Shown piece after piece: positions 1 through 9,924 of a DNA stretch of 64,000 bases (the stretch's first letter is position 1; every line of letters starts with the position of its first letter). Source of the stretch: Falciphora oryzae (lineage: Eukaryota; Ascomycota; Sordariomycetes; Magnaporthales; Magnaporthaceae); assembly GCA_000733355.1 (NCBI GenBank), contig JNVV01000041.1, positions 165,589 to 229,588 on the forward strand. The letters are read 5' to 3'. The position numbers and the translations under genes are program-made. The notes under the pieces were generated by a model. The model ran no database searches and was not told the DNA's origin. It saw nothing but the letters and a program-made list of their open reading frames with translations.

Positions 1-139
1 CCTCGCACAGCTCGGTGAGGACGGCGCGGCAGAGTGGGGGTGCGTCAGCACTGTTGACGATGGGCGACATCAAGGCCACCATTTTGGTGCCAGCACCAAG
101 GAGGCCGGCCACCGAGGCGGCGACGGAAAGGGGATCCAT
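1..139 (-). CDS. N-terminus of a fungal HeLo-like/STAND-type protein (partial)
   Basis: On the minus strand an ATG at 139 opens a frame that continues without a stop to the left edge of the window. The first residues read MDPLSVAASVAGLLGAG, followed by a hydrophobic helix-rich stretch. This opening is typical of the fungal N-terminal domain (HeLo-like or related) found at the front of NLR/STAND, ankyrin and C2H2 proteins that are linked to non-self recognition. Only 46 codons are visible, so the downstream architecture cannot be known. The family call rests on the characteristic N-terminal motif alone. Confidence 0.6.
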   Translation of the reverse strand, partial: MDPLSVAASVAGLLGAGTKMVALMSPIVNSADAPPLCRAVLTELCE

Positions 140-783
140 GTTAGGTTACGAATTGTCAATTCGGCCGTGTTTCCTCTTCTTGTCGTCGTTCGCTAGGATT
201 GCTACTGATCGCGACGGGCAAGGGGAGGGGCCTTATGGGCTGGAGAGCCTGGAGTGAGTCTTCCAGTCCGCGACGCGCAGATGCCGGCCAGTTCCCCATG
301 GTGGAGGGCAGGCTGTGCTGTCTGTCTGGCCGGGCACCGGCAACAGCCCAGCTAGTGAAGGCAAGCAGCCCCCATCGGGTATCGGCTGGAGGCGCAAATG
401 CGTTGCTGCCCGCCAATAACAAAGGACAAAGGAAATCGCCCGAATGCGCGTCGCATGCTTCGCCCCGAACGTCGCGCCGCCAGCCAGCCAAGTCCACCAT
501 CATGGCCACTCCGCCTTGTTTGCTTAGAGCTGGGGGATAAAGAGTGGCGGGAGACGATGTGAGGCTGGAAATCATCGGGCTGAAAATGCGAAATTCGGTT
601 CGCATGGACGTCACGGAGCCTGCTCTATTTTGACAGCGGCAGCCCAGATGTTCCATTACGTGGGTCAGCATGTATCGTGATTCCATTCGCAGGTGCGTGT
701 GCTCGATGCGTCAGGGGTGGGCCGCTGTGGTGGCCCTGCTGCTCTGCTCCACTTAAGCAGGAGTTCCTACCATAACTCGCACC
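140..783. other. Intergenic, no gene seen
   Basis: This stretch lies between the divergent N-terminal domain gene and the tRNA gene. Open frames here are short, show no recognisable family and overlap on both strands. It probably holds the promoter of the minus-strand gene that starts at 139. Confidence 0.5.
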
Positions 784-855
784 GGTCCTGTGGCCTAATG
801 GTAAGGCGTTGCTTTCCGGTGGCAAAGATTTTGGGTTCGAGTCCCAACGGGATCG
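784..855 (+). tRNA. tRNA-Arg (anticodon CCG), intronless
   Basis: The 72 nt fold into a complete cloverleaf. The acceptor stem pairs GGTCCTG with CGGGATC (two G-U pairs). The D stem is GCCT/AGGC with the loop AATGGTA. The anticodon stem TTGCT/GGCAA closes the loop TTCCGGT, which puts CCG at positions 34-36. The T arm is TTGGG-TTCGAGT-CCCAA and contains the internal B box GGTTCGAGTCC, and the discriminator base is G855. The anticodon CCG reads CGG arginine codons. There is no intron, and a short T run follows for Pol III termination. Confidence 0.93.
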
Positions 856-866
856 TAGCGGCAATA

Positions 867-871
867 TTTTT
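867..871 (+). terminator. RNA polymerase III T-run terminator
   Basis: A run of five T residues begins 11 nt after the tRNA discriminator base. This is the usual position and form of a Pol III stop signal. Confidence 0.7.
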
Positions 872-2223
872 GAGTGTGACCTTTGAAGGGCTCAAGGGGT
901 TTCGCCTTGCACCACGCCTAATTTGCCATCGCAAGATGCATATTGTTGTGCCAAAACCTTTGCTTTGCTTCTGTTTTTCGGCAAAACCACCACCCATCGC
1001 AAATGTTTACTTTTTTATACTCTTGGAGTCCTTGGCCACCGGCACAGGCAGTGAAGCGCCCTTGTCAATGAGCTCGCTTTCAGGGGCCCCCGGAACTTTG
1101 CAAGTCTAATCAGATCCCCGGCCCGTTCCTCAGACGGGAGTGAAAGTCAAGATTTGCACTCGCCTGGAGTTTTCCCAGACTGGCAGAGGCATGGAATTTG
1201 CAATATCGATTCGTCAATCTGTGGCTGGTCGGTGTGCTATCTCCAGATGATCCGTGCGCTTATCGAACCACACTGACTCTGGGGAAGCTTGGCAGCCAGC
1301 GACCCCACTCTTCCCCAACCCCCACAGTGATAATGGGCTCTCCCTGTGCACATCGCATCGACCTCAACGACAGGTCCCGTTTGGCAGCGCCATGGCCGAA
1401 TTCCAATTATCAGATATCTTCGTCTGCTGCAGGGCGGCTCCCTGGTGGCGGCAAGCTTTGGGCGGATTCTAGCTGGCCGACCGGTAGTGCCAACGGCTCC
1501 TGTCATGCCTGTCGATTCCGAGGTCCCTTCGCTGACACCATCCAATCTTCCAATCCGAATCCGCATCTATCCCTGCCTCCATGGTTTGACACATGCTGAC
1601 CTTATCTATTGCCCCTCCAGACAGGCAAGCCCCTATCCCGTCCTGCTAGAATGCTCGCGCGACCGGCTCCGAGTCCAGGCCTCGCCCCGTCTCGAACCCG
1701 CATCTTCAGCCCCATGCACATGTGTGCCCCCAGCATGCGCCCACACCCACGCGCTTCTCCCCTGAACCCAAGGGCCCAAACGGCTAGTGCCATGCCGGCG
1801 GCACTGGTGGGCGGGTGGGACGACATGGGGGAGATATGCCGGCTGCGGGGCAAGCCCTGACAGGCTTCACAAGCTTCCCAAGCCCTCTCCTACTCGCGCC
1901 CTCGCCTTATCTCGCGCTTGATCGCATTATGTACCTGAGTGCTACGCTGCCTCGTCCCAGATAGATGGCAGTCACCGGCGACCGGAGATGCAATGATGCT
2001 TCAGTGACAGATCCCTGTCGCATATAAGCTGTCTAACTTCCCGGGCATTAAAGTTTGCTCGTTCCACAGAAATCCAGCCTTATCTCTCACCTCGCCGCAT
2101 CCTGTTTGTGAGATTGTCGTGCTCGCTCCCAATCCACCATCTCCAGCTTTTGCTGCGCCACAAACCAGCTAGCCCGCTTTCCTCGAGTACCCAGGTGACA
2201 GCGCGCCTCTCACTGCGTTCATC
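872..2223 (+). promoter_or_regulatory. DUR3 upstream region with GATA motifs and a TATA-like box
   Basis: No coding sequence is recognised here. TTATCT (the complement of AGATAA) occurs at 1602-1607, 1907-1912 and 2080-2085, and further HGATAR-type sites lie in between. These match the consensus of AreA/NIT2 GATA factors, which control nitrogen-source genes including urea uptake in fungi. A TATAAG element sits at 2023-2028, about 200 bp before the DUR3 ATG, and a C/T-rich leader follows. The link to AreA-type regulation is inferred from motif and gene identity only. Confidence 0.5.
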
Positions 2224-4817
2224 ATGACTGGAACAGCAGCCCTTGACCAGGGCACTGGCTATGGCATCGTCTTGGGCCTGGGCATCCTATTCGCACTTGG
2301 TAGGTCCAATCGACTGCCCCTGGACTTGGCCGTGCTCCTCCACGCCCCAATGTCGCTGGAGACAGGCGCAAAGGGGGGCTACGAACAGATGCCGTGGACT
2401 GACCAGCTTCAGGCATGATCTTGGTGACATTTATTCTCAAGAGGTACAATGCCGAGGTCCAGACATCCGAGATGTTCAACACGGCCGGCAGGACCGTCAA
2501 GTCAGGCCTGGTCGGGTCGGCAGTCGTGTCGTCCTGGACATGGGCCGCCACATTGCTGCAGTCTTCGGGAGTATGCTAGTGAGTTTGCTCCCTGCATTCG
2601 GGCTTCTTCACTTCTTGCTCTTCTGTCCTCGCTCGCTGCGCCTGCATACCCCAGGCGGCTACTTCGTCAAAATTGCAGGTTGCAGATCGTACACACCAAA
2701 CGCCCTGTCCATCTTGCTCGCTCCTGCTGACCGCTCCGCCAGCCGCTACGGCGTTTCCGGACCGTTTTGGTATGCTAGTGGCGCTACTGTGCAGATCCTC
2801 CTGTTTGCGACGCTCGCCATCGAGCTCAAGCGCCGCGCACCGAATGCGCACACCTTCCTCGAGGTGATCAAGGCCCGTTACGGCACCACCGCCCATATCA
2901 CCTTTATGGTATTCGGACTCGTCACAAATATTCTCGTTTCCCTCATGCTGATCGTGGGCGGCTCGGCCACGGTCAACGCGCTGACTGGCATGCACACCAT
3001 CGCTGCCATTTACCTGCTCCCTGTCGGTGTTGTGGCTTATACTATGGTTGGCGGGTTGAAGGCTACCATCCTGACCGACTGGGTCCACACCTTTATTCTG
3101 CTTGTTATTATCATCGTCTTTGCCCTTTCAGCTTATGCCAGCTCGGACGTGCTGGGCTCTCCCTCGGCCGTCTATGACCTCCTGGTCGAGGCAGCCGGAC
3201 GCCACCCTGTCGAGGGCAACAAGGACGGCTCGTACCTGACTATGCAGTCGCGTGAGGGTGCCATCTTTTTCGTTATCAACATCGTTGGTAATTTCGGCAC
3301 CGTCTTCCTCGACAACGGCTACTATAACAAAGGTGAGCGTTGTTTATAATAAGCGATATTCAGGTTGTTGTTTCAGCGCTAACACCGAGAAAGCCATCGC
3401 CGCCTCACCTGTCCACGCCCTCCCCGGGTACATTATCGGTGGCCTTTCGTGGTTTGCCATCCCCTGGCTGACCGCTACCACTATGGGCCTGTCCGCCCTT
3501 GCGCTCGAGAGCAACCCTCGATTTCCCACCTACCCGAATCGCATGTCCGAGGCCGAGGTTTCGGCCGGGCTGGCCTTGCCCTACGCCGCCGTTGCGCTGC
3601 TCGGCAAGGGTGGTGCCGTCGCTACGCTGCTGATCATCTTTATGGCTGTCACGTCCGCTACGTCGTCTGAGCTGATTGCCGTTTCATCAATCTTCACCTA
3701 CGACCTCTACCGAACATACTTCAATCCTTCCGCCAGCGGCAAGAAGCTCATCTGGATCAGCCACTGCATTGTGGTTGGTTATGCGGCTTTTATTGCTACC
3801 TTTTCGGTCGGGCTGTGGTACGCTGGTATCAGCATGGTCGGTCGCCTGCCCGCCCCATTTCTCTTCTATTTCCTTTTGAACGTGAACTCACAAACATTTG
3901 TTTTAGGGCTACCTTTATGTGATGATGGGCACGATAATCTCGTCTGCAGTCCTCCCTGCGACCTTGGCCCTGACCTGGTCTGGCCAGAACCGCTGGGCCG
4001 CCACGCTTTCGCCCATCTTCGGTCTCGTGGCTGCTCTGATCGCATGGCTGGTCACAGCACAGAAGGAATGCGGCGCCCTTGACGTCGCGTGCACGGGATC
4101 CAACAACCCAATGCTTGCGGGCAACGTCGTCGCGCTGCTTTCACCTGTGGTTCTCGTCCCTATCTTCACCCTCATCTTTGGCCGCGATAGATACGACTGG
4201 GGGTCGATGATGGCAATCCGCAAGGCCGACGACCACGACCTCGCCGACGCTGCCGGTGTTGATATCGAGACGGTCCCTGGAGGCCATGTTGAGACGACCG
4301 ACGAATTCGAAGAGGAGCAGCGCAAGCTTGTCCGCGCCGGCAAGATCTCCAAGTCCATGACCATTGTGTTGACGTGAGTGCTTCCTTGGTCCTCTTCTTT
4401 GTTCGCTGCCTTTCTTTTCCCGCTTCCAACCTCACGGTCTTTCTTTGTTTCCCACCCAGCTGACCACCCCGGTCCCAAACCAGTCTTGCCTTCCTCGTCC
4501 TCTGGCCCATGCCCATGTACGGCTCCGGCTACGTCTTCTCCAAGCCCTTCTTCACCGGCTGGGTCACGGTCGGCATCATCTGGATCTTCGGCTCGCTCGG
4601 CGCCGTCGGCCTGTTCCCCATCTGGGAGGGTCGCAAGACGCTGGCCAGCACGTTTCGGTTCATCTTTTCCGACGTAATGGGCAAGAAACACCACCCCTCG
4701 CGCGCGGCGATTCAGGCAGAGGAGCCCACACCGGTCGTGGCCACGCCGGGCGACGCCACACCAACCGAGAAGGAGGCCGTGTCCAAGGCCGGAGGGGACG
4801 TCCGTGTCACGCAGTGA
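2224..4817 (+). CDS. DUR3: Urea active transporter Dur3 (sodium:solute symporter family)
   Basis: The gene is predicted from six exons: 2224-2299, 2413-2578, 2743-3332, 3394-3836, 3907-4373 and 4484-4817, giving 691 residues. Length and sequence order match fungal Dur3, a plasma-membrane urea (and polyamine) symporter of the SSS family with about 15 membrane segments. Diagnostic stretches include [46 protein letters not shown] and [14 protein letters not shown], and they read continuously across the proposed introns. The fourth donor (GTCGGT) is weak, but it restores the family frame. The start was chosen because [18 protein letters not shown] resembles the conserved Dur3 N-terminus. The C-terminus is a short, charged cytoplasmic tail. 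GATA motifs upstream fit nitrogen-regulated expression. Confidence 0.93.
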
Positions 4818-5260
4818 TCACGGTATGTGTCCTCTAGCTGCAATCCTGCTGCCGATTTAGCGCATACGGAGATACAGACCACACTTGCTGCGCCGCGGCT
4901 ACTCGGGCGATGTCCCATGAAACGCCCCTTTCGCGTCATCTTGTCTGGGAGTGCATCCGCTCTATACCCTTCTTCTTTACTACACGCACCTTGAATTACG
5001 GTGCCCATGATACCCTCGTTTTGAATGGAATAGCCAAGTTTGGAGAAGTAAAGTAACTCGAAATGCCACCACCTCCCACAACGCACTGGTCGTTAGGGCT
5101 GTTCTGGCCAGTTACTTTATTCGTAAAGTTGTTCCATGGAAAATCCCCCGCCGGTTTAGCGGCATTTCCGTTTTCGGTCACTTCTTTTTTGGGTATAGCG
5201 CTTCCCGATTGAGCTTTCTGGTTCCCAGCCAGCCACCCTAGCATATTTTTTTTTTTTTGG
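4818..5260. other. DUR3 3' flank, no gene seen
   Basis: This is the 3' region of DUR3 followed by non-coding sequence that ends in a T-rich tract at about 5246-5258. No RNA gene or conserved reading frame was recognised. Confidence 0.4.
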
Positions 5261-5620
5261 AAGCGCGAGAAAGTCCGGTACCCGCTGCACGAGGCCGCGC
5301 AAACTCGCTGGAACAAGCGTCCGCTATCCGAGCAGCAGTACAAGGCACGGCAGCAAGACTTGATCAAGATACTGCTCTCCCACGGCGCCGACCCGACGGC
5401 TCTGTACCCAGATGGAGCATCTGTCATCCAATCCATCATCGAGGAGGACCGCGCGCTCAGCTCCCCGTTCCTCGGCTTGCCCACGATCAACATCAACGGC
5501 AAAGGCCGCCAAGGCCGCTCGCTGCTCACATCCGCCTGCATCCCTCTTGTGGTGTGGGAGGCGGGACGGTCGGAGAGGGATAAGGTCCCGGCAACGATTG
5601 ACTTAGACGGGTCCATATGA
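5261..5620 (+). pseudogene. Ankyrin-repeat gene fragment
   Basis: An open frame starts abruptly after a T tract and ends at the TGA at 5618-5620. It contains an ankyrin-like segment (PLHEAAQT, then LIKILLSHGADPTALY), which is the helix-turn-helix and finger pattern of fungal ankyrin arrays. No upstream exon, start codon or domain that would make a full gene could be found, so it is called a relic. It could instead be an exon of an unrecognised gene. Ankyrin arrays are common C-terminal modules of fungal recognition proteins. Confidence 0.4.
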
Positions 5621-6773
5621 GGAGTTCAACCTACAGGCTTAATATTGCCGCGGACTTGAGCATTGCTATCATGCTGCGAGCCGGCTGCCAATTACAGTGG
5701 CAGGAGGATTCAAGGATCGAACGTGAATTAATTAGGGGAAAACTAGTGAACAGACCACGAACGCCCAAAGAACGTTTTGCGCGAGAGGCCTGCATGTCCG
5801 GGGGACCATCCCCATCGCGTGGTTATCCGCACTTTTTCGTCGTTGATCCCCAAGCTAGCAGCAGCGTCTCGCGGACATCCGCAGGGCGGTCGGGGCCCTT
5901 ACGGGGAGGGGCGCTGGAAAATCCCCGCCCCTCGGTGCTGCCCATCTGCAGAAGGTATCGAAAAAGGCAAAAGCGAAAGCTGCAAGGCCGGCCGCGCCCG
6001 CCCCCGACGAAGACCGTCTCACGTGCTAGGGATGGGGTCAGAACGAAGTGGTCGGGTCTCGAGGAGGGCCGCGAGGCACACGCCCGATGTCTGGTGAAAC
6101 ATGGTGATCTGCCATGCTTGTACGTCTGTCTGCATGACGAGGCAGCAGGTCGAGCCGCGATGTCGACGTCGCCCGGGAAGCCGCCCTCGGCCAGGACGCT
6201 TTGCCTCGACACCCTCATCGAAGGCGCGGGCGACAGCACGTCTTCGAAGCGCTCCGCGTCGAAGAGGAGGTTTGGGCCCAGGTGGCCGCCAGGACTAACT
6301 ACCAGCCGGCCGTGAGGCCCCATATCCACATCTACGACCTCGACGGCGTCGGCCGCGCGCTGGCCAGGATGAAGGACCTTGGACGGAGCACCGCCAGGTC
6401 CACCACGGGCCAGGTAGACGCGCCTGGACTACTCAAGCGTGGTGGATTACGGCGGAGACGTGACCCCAAAGTTCACGCTAAGCTTGATGGCCTTCCAGTA
6501 CTCATTGTAAAAAAAAAACTCTCCATGGTCGTCCTCGTTACGCAGCCTCACCAAAAGGCTGGATGAAGCAGTGCACCCTTCTCGTGATATTCGATCGCAT
6601 GCATGCCGGATTTTGGCCACCCCCATCGCGAGTCCAGCTCGGGGCGCTCTCTGTCTGTTCAGCCGTAACCACAGCTGGTGTCCCACCGACGCAGCCCTTC
6701 TCCAACTCAGGCTCAGACTCCGAAGGCGATGATACCTCCTCGCGTACGAGCTCCGCGCCTATCAGCGGCATTT
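5621..6773. other. Degenerate coding debris
   Basis: Several short stretches on the plus strand look protein-like but change frame and lack starts. One example is 6240-6410, where FEALRVEEEVWAQVAARTN leads into PHIHIYDLDGVGRALARM. The segment just before it reads plausibly in a different frame (DTLIEGAGDSTS). This suggests an eroded gene. No family was recognised with confidence, and no function is proposed. Confidence 0.3.
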
Positions 6774-9354
6774 TCATGCCTTGTACTCCACGATTGTCAA
6801 GTTCGGTTCCTTTTTGAAGTATGCAGTGGCTCCGATCGGGATCATGTCGTTCTCGATGAACAGCTTCTTGTCCGGGCCCGTGAAAATGCTGATGACGCCA
6901 AACGCGCCGTCCCGAGTCCAGAGGGGGAACACGGCGCTCGAAAGAGAGAGGCCAGCGCTTGACCGAGCGAGGATCTTGGTAGTAGCTGGGCTGAGGAACG
7001 TCTGTAAATTATCAGAGTGGCGTCAGCTTCCAGGTCTGAGAGTCGAAAGCGCAGAGAGACATGACCATCAATCCATACCGTCGTCGTGTAATTCGCGCCG
7101 GCCCCAGTGCTGGACGCGCTGAGTCCTGCACCCGACACCATGCGGTTGGGGCGATATTTGGAGACCACAACCGTGATCTCCTCGCTGTGCTGGTTTACCA
7201 CCCACACACACGCAGGTATGCCCTGCATCGCTCGGAGCCCTGCGGCGAAGATGCCCTAAGCGATCCAGGTCCGAATGTTAGTCAACGGATCACCTCTCCC
7301 AACCACATGCAGAGGGGACTGACCTTTTGTGCGACGTGCGGGGGGAGAGCCGGGAGTTCGCTCCATTCAGCTGTACTCTCCGGTGCTGGAAGTTGCTCGG
7401 CTGGAATGGCTTCCCCTTCCGTGACGGCAGGGAGGATGGTAAACGGGATCTCGAATACGTCGTAACGCGGGCGCTCCCCGCCTTCGGCCCCCGTATCCCT
7501 TCTACCCCCTGATGCAAGCCGATACGTGATCTCCTCGAGCCCGCCGGCCGGAGACCCGATTTCGGCGAGTCGAGCCCTTCCCTCCTTCGTGGTTTCGACA
7601 TGCCTGAGGTCTACCTGCGCACTGGACACAACAAAACTCAAGTGCTCGCCGATTGGCTTGGTCCCCGGAACATCGTCTGGCCATGAAATCGCCACCCCCA
7701 CGAGCCTCCCAAGCAAGTCCTCTCCCAAGGTGTAGGATTCGTTGGCCTTCAGGTCCAGTCCTTCCGACTCTGAATCAGACAGCAGCTTAATTCTCCCAGC
7801 AACGTTGACGTTGAAGACTGACACGTAGATGGTGTTCTTGCCGGTGTTGTGAAGCACAATGCAGACTTTATCTCCTGCTCTTACGAACCCTCTGCCGTCT
7901 TGTTGGATGGGCCGTGTCGCACCCCCTTCGTGAACCGTCCTGAGCTCGACCTTCAACCCGTGGGTCAGGAGTTCCCGTTTGTTTTCACTCTTCAGCCGCA
8001 GGAAGTGTTGCGCTTTAGCGAGAACTTCGGCAGCCCTTATGATTCCGTCAAAGACTGTGGCGGGAGCCCTCTCTGCATCCGGAATCCGCTGTGATGCGAT
8101 CTGTACTCCCGCCTCGGTGCGCAGGATGACCTCTTCGTCTTCGTATCGGAACTCCGCGAGATGGTTTGCATCCTCACTGCCACTGCAGCGCTTCAGGAAC
8201 CTGGAGTTGTCGACTCTTTCTTGGAGGGCCGGCATGTCGCGGGGCAGCAGGACCGGCCATTCGTATAGGGCTTCCTCGCTCAAGAACGCCGGGGCTCCGT
8301 TGGCGGGTAGACTTCCCCCCGCTGACCCGAAATCCAGCTCAACAACAGATTTAAGCCCAATGACCTTGGCCACTGTCGCCACTGCGATCTGCTTTTCCTT
8401 GTCGATCCCAGTGGCGCCGGGGGGCATGACAACATACCGGTTGCCCTCGCGGACGCCGACCACCCGGCCGCCGAGAAGGACGGGGAATCCGCCCTCCATC
8501 TTGACGAGAAATGCTTGGGTTGGCACTCGCGTCGTGGAAAAGCAACCGCGGGTGTGCGAGCCCTCGGCGTGCGGATTCTGCCGTGGGAATTCGGCCTGCA
8601 CCAGCTCGGCGACCCGGAGAAGCAACGTGCTCCACGAGACGTCTCGACCCTCCGACTCTTTCAAGGCTGAAGTAAGCGCTTCGGTAAAGACTCCGCCCCA
8701 CTGGCCGTCCTTGAGATACTCCCAGGCGGTTTCTCTCTCGGCGCAGGCGACTACTCGAACCGCATCCTGGTTGGCGTGGACGGCGAATTCTCCACCGAGA
8801 CGGCCGTCTCGCTTGAGAACTTGGACCCAGCTCTCTATGTCGTGGTGGTAGACTTTGGGTAGCTGTTTCGGAATGGCACTGTGCCCGTGGATCGCATCCC
8901 GCGCCATCCGACCAGAGTGGCAGCAGTCGAGGATGACGGTCACGTTAGGGGTCTTGTCCGTGGTGTCCCGGAGCAGCTTGGATATCTCGACGTCCAATAT
9001 GCCCCTGAAGTCCTCGTTGCTGGTGTCTTTGAAGTCGGTGGGTAGGAGGAACTTGTACAGGCGACGTGTGGTGCGATTGTCTTTGGGTGTGCCCTCTATC
9101 TCCGGTTTTCGCGGCGCCTCAACCAGTCCCCCATGTCCAGAATAGAAAATGACCACCGCGTCTCCAGCCGAGCTTTTGTTGATGACATCCTGCCATGCAG
9201 CTCGAATTCCATCTCGAGTGGCATCTTTGCCGCAGCATTTTTCGATGTCAAAACCACGCGCCTCGAGCGCTGTTGCCATTCGATCAACATCGTTCTGCGG
9301 GCCCTGAAGCCCCTCGATCGGGCTCGCAATGAGCAGGGCTCTCTTTGTTGACAT
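6774..9354 (-). CDS. Caspase-domain (peptidase C14) protein with a separate C-terminal module
   Basis: The predicted 811-residue protein is encoded by three exons on the minus strand: 9354-7324, 7255-7079 and 7001-6774, with phase-0 GT/AG introns. Residues 1 to about 270 form a caspase-like p20 domain. It has a His74 motif (FYSGHGG) and a Cys145 motif (LDCCHSG), so the catalytic dyad is intact. The start MSTKRALLIAS is the usual first beta strand of the fold. Residues of about 270-680 are not assigned. The last two exons encode a compact beta-rich module of about 130 residues (VWVVNQHSEEITVVVSKY, AVFPLWTRDGAFGV, YIPIGATAY-type ending). It resembles a stand-alone conserved fungal domain, possibly PUD1_2-like, which is my recollection and unverified. 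The gene diverges from a TPR-CHAT gene across 570 bp. A role in proteolytic signalling or cell death is an inference. Confidence 0.82.
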
Positions 9355-9924
9355 TTCTGGATGGGAGAAGACGAGATAGGTTGCTTTCTCGGGAACAACT
9401 TGGCAGAACTAAACCGCGGTTCGAGAGGAAGGGCTTTGGGGGAGGTACTGGAACTCAAGACGCTGTTGGGAGGGAGGAGTACTGATAAACCCCGAGCGTT
9501 GACGTCGAAAATATGATAACGCTTTCATCTGCTTCCCCAGATCTCGTAATTCGGTGATGCAAGACCCCGCCCGTGGCAATCCCAGCTTACATAGGAGTAA
9601 GAGATTGACAGACTAGCCGCCTTAGCCCACGAGCTAAGACGATATCGTTGCTTTCCATGTGATCCTGGAGTTTCGGTGGGTGGCAAAAAAATAAGTACCG
9701 ACACATTAATTTTGTGTATACTTAAATGGTGTACCTGTACATCCCCTCACGCAAGCCTCCTCCGTCACTGTACGTCAGCAACAGCATCTAGAGATCTATC
9801 CAACCTTTTTGCTCCTGCACCTTCTTGCTCCTGCGCTTTCTTGCTCCTGTGCCCGCCCTCAATCCTAACTTCTCTCGTCTCCCACCTGTTTAACACAACA
9901 ACCCCTGACTTTGCGGAATTTGAC
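9355..9924. promoter_or_regulatory. Shared divergent promoter region of the caspase and TPR-CHAT genes
   Basis: The two protease genes are transcribed away from each other across this 570-bp interval. The side next to the CHAT gene holds an AT-rich TATA-like patch at about 9713-9726 and then a long C/T-rich leader before the ATG at 9925. The side next to the caspase gene has AT-rich sequence near 9510. Co-regulation is inferred from geometry only. Confidence 0.5.

Noticed and set aside
6240..6410. Fragment of a reducing polyketide synthase or dehydrogenase
   Set aside because: A weak resemblance around PHIHIYDLDGVGRALARM was considered, but no cofactor or catalytic motif supports it.
9676..9924. 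N-terminal extension of the TPR-CHAT protein from an earlier ATG
   Set aside because: The extra residues are Cys/Ser/Leu-rich and derive from a pyrimidine-rich leader with a TATA-like patch. The repeat domain starts right after the ATG at 9925.
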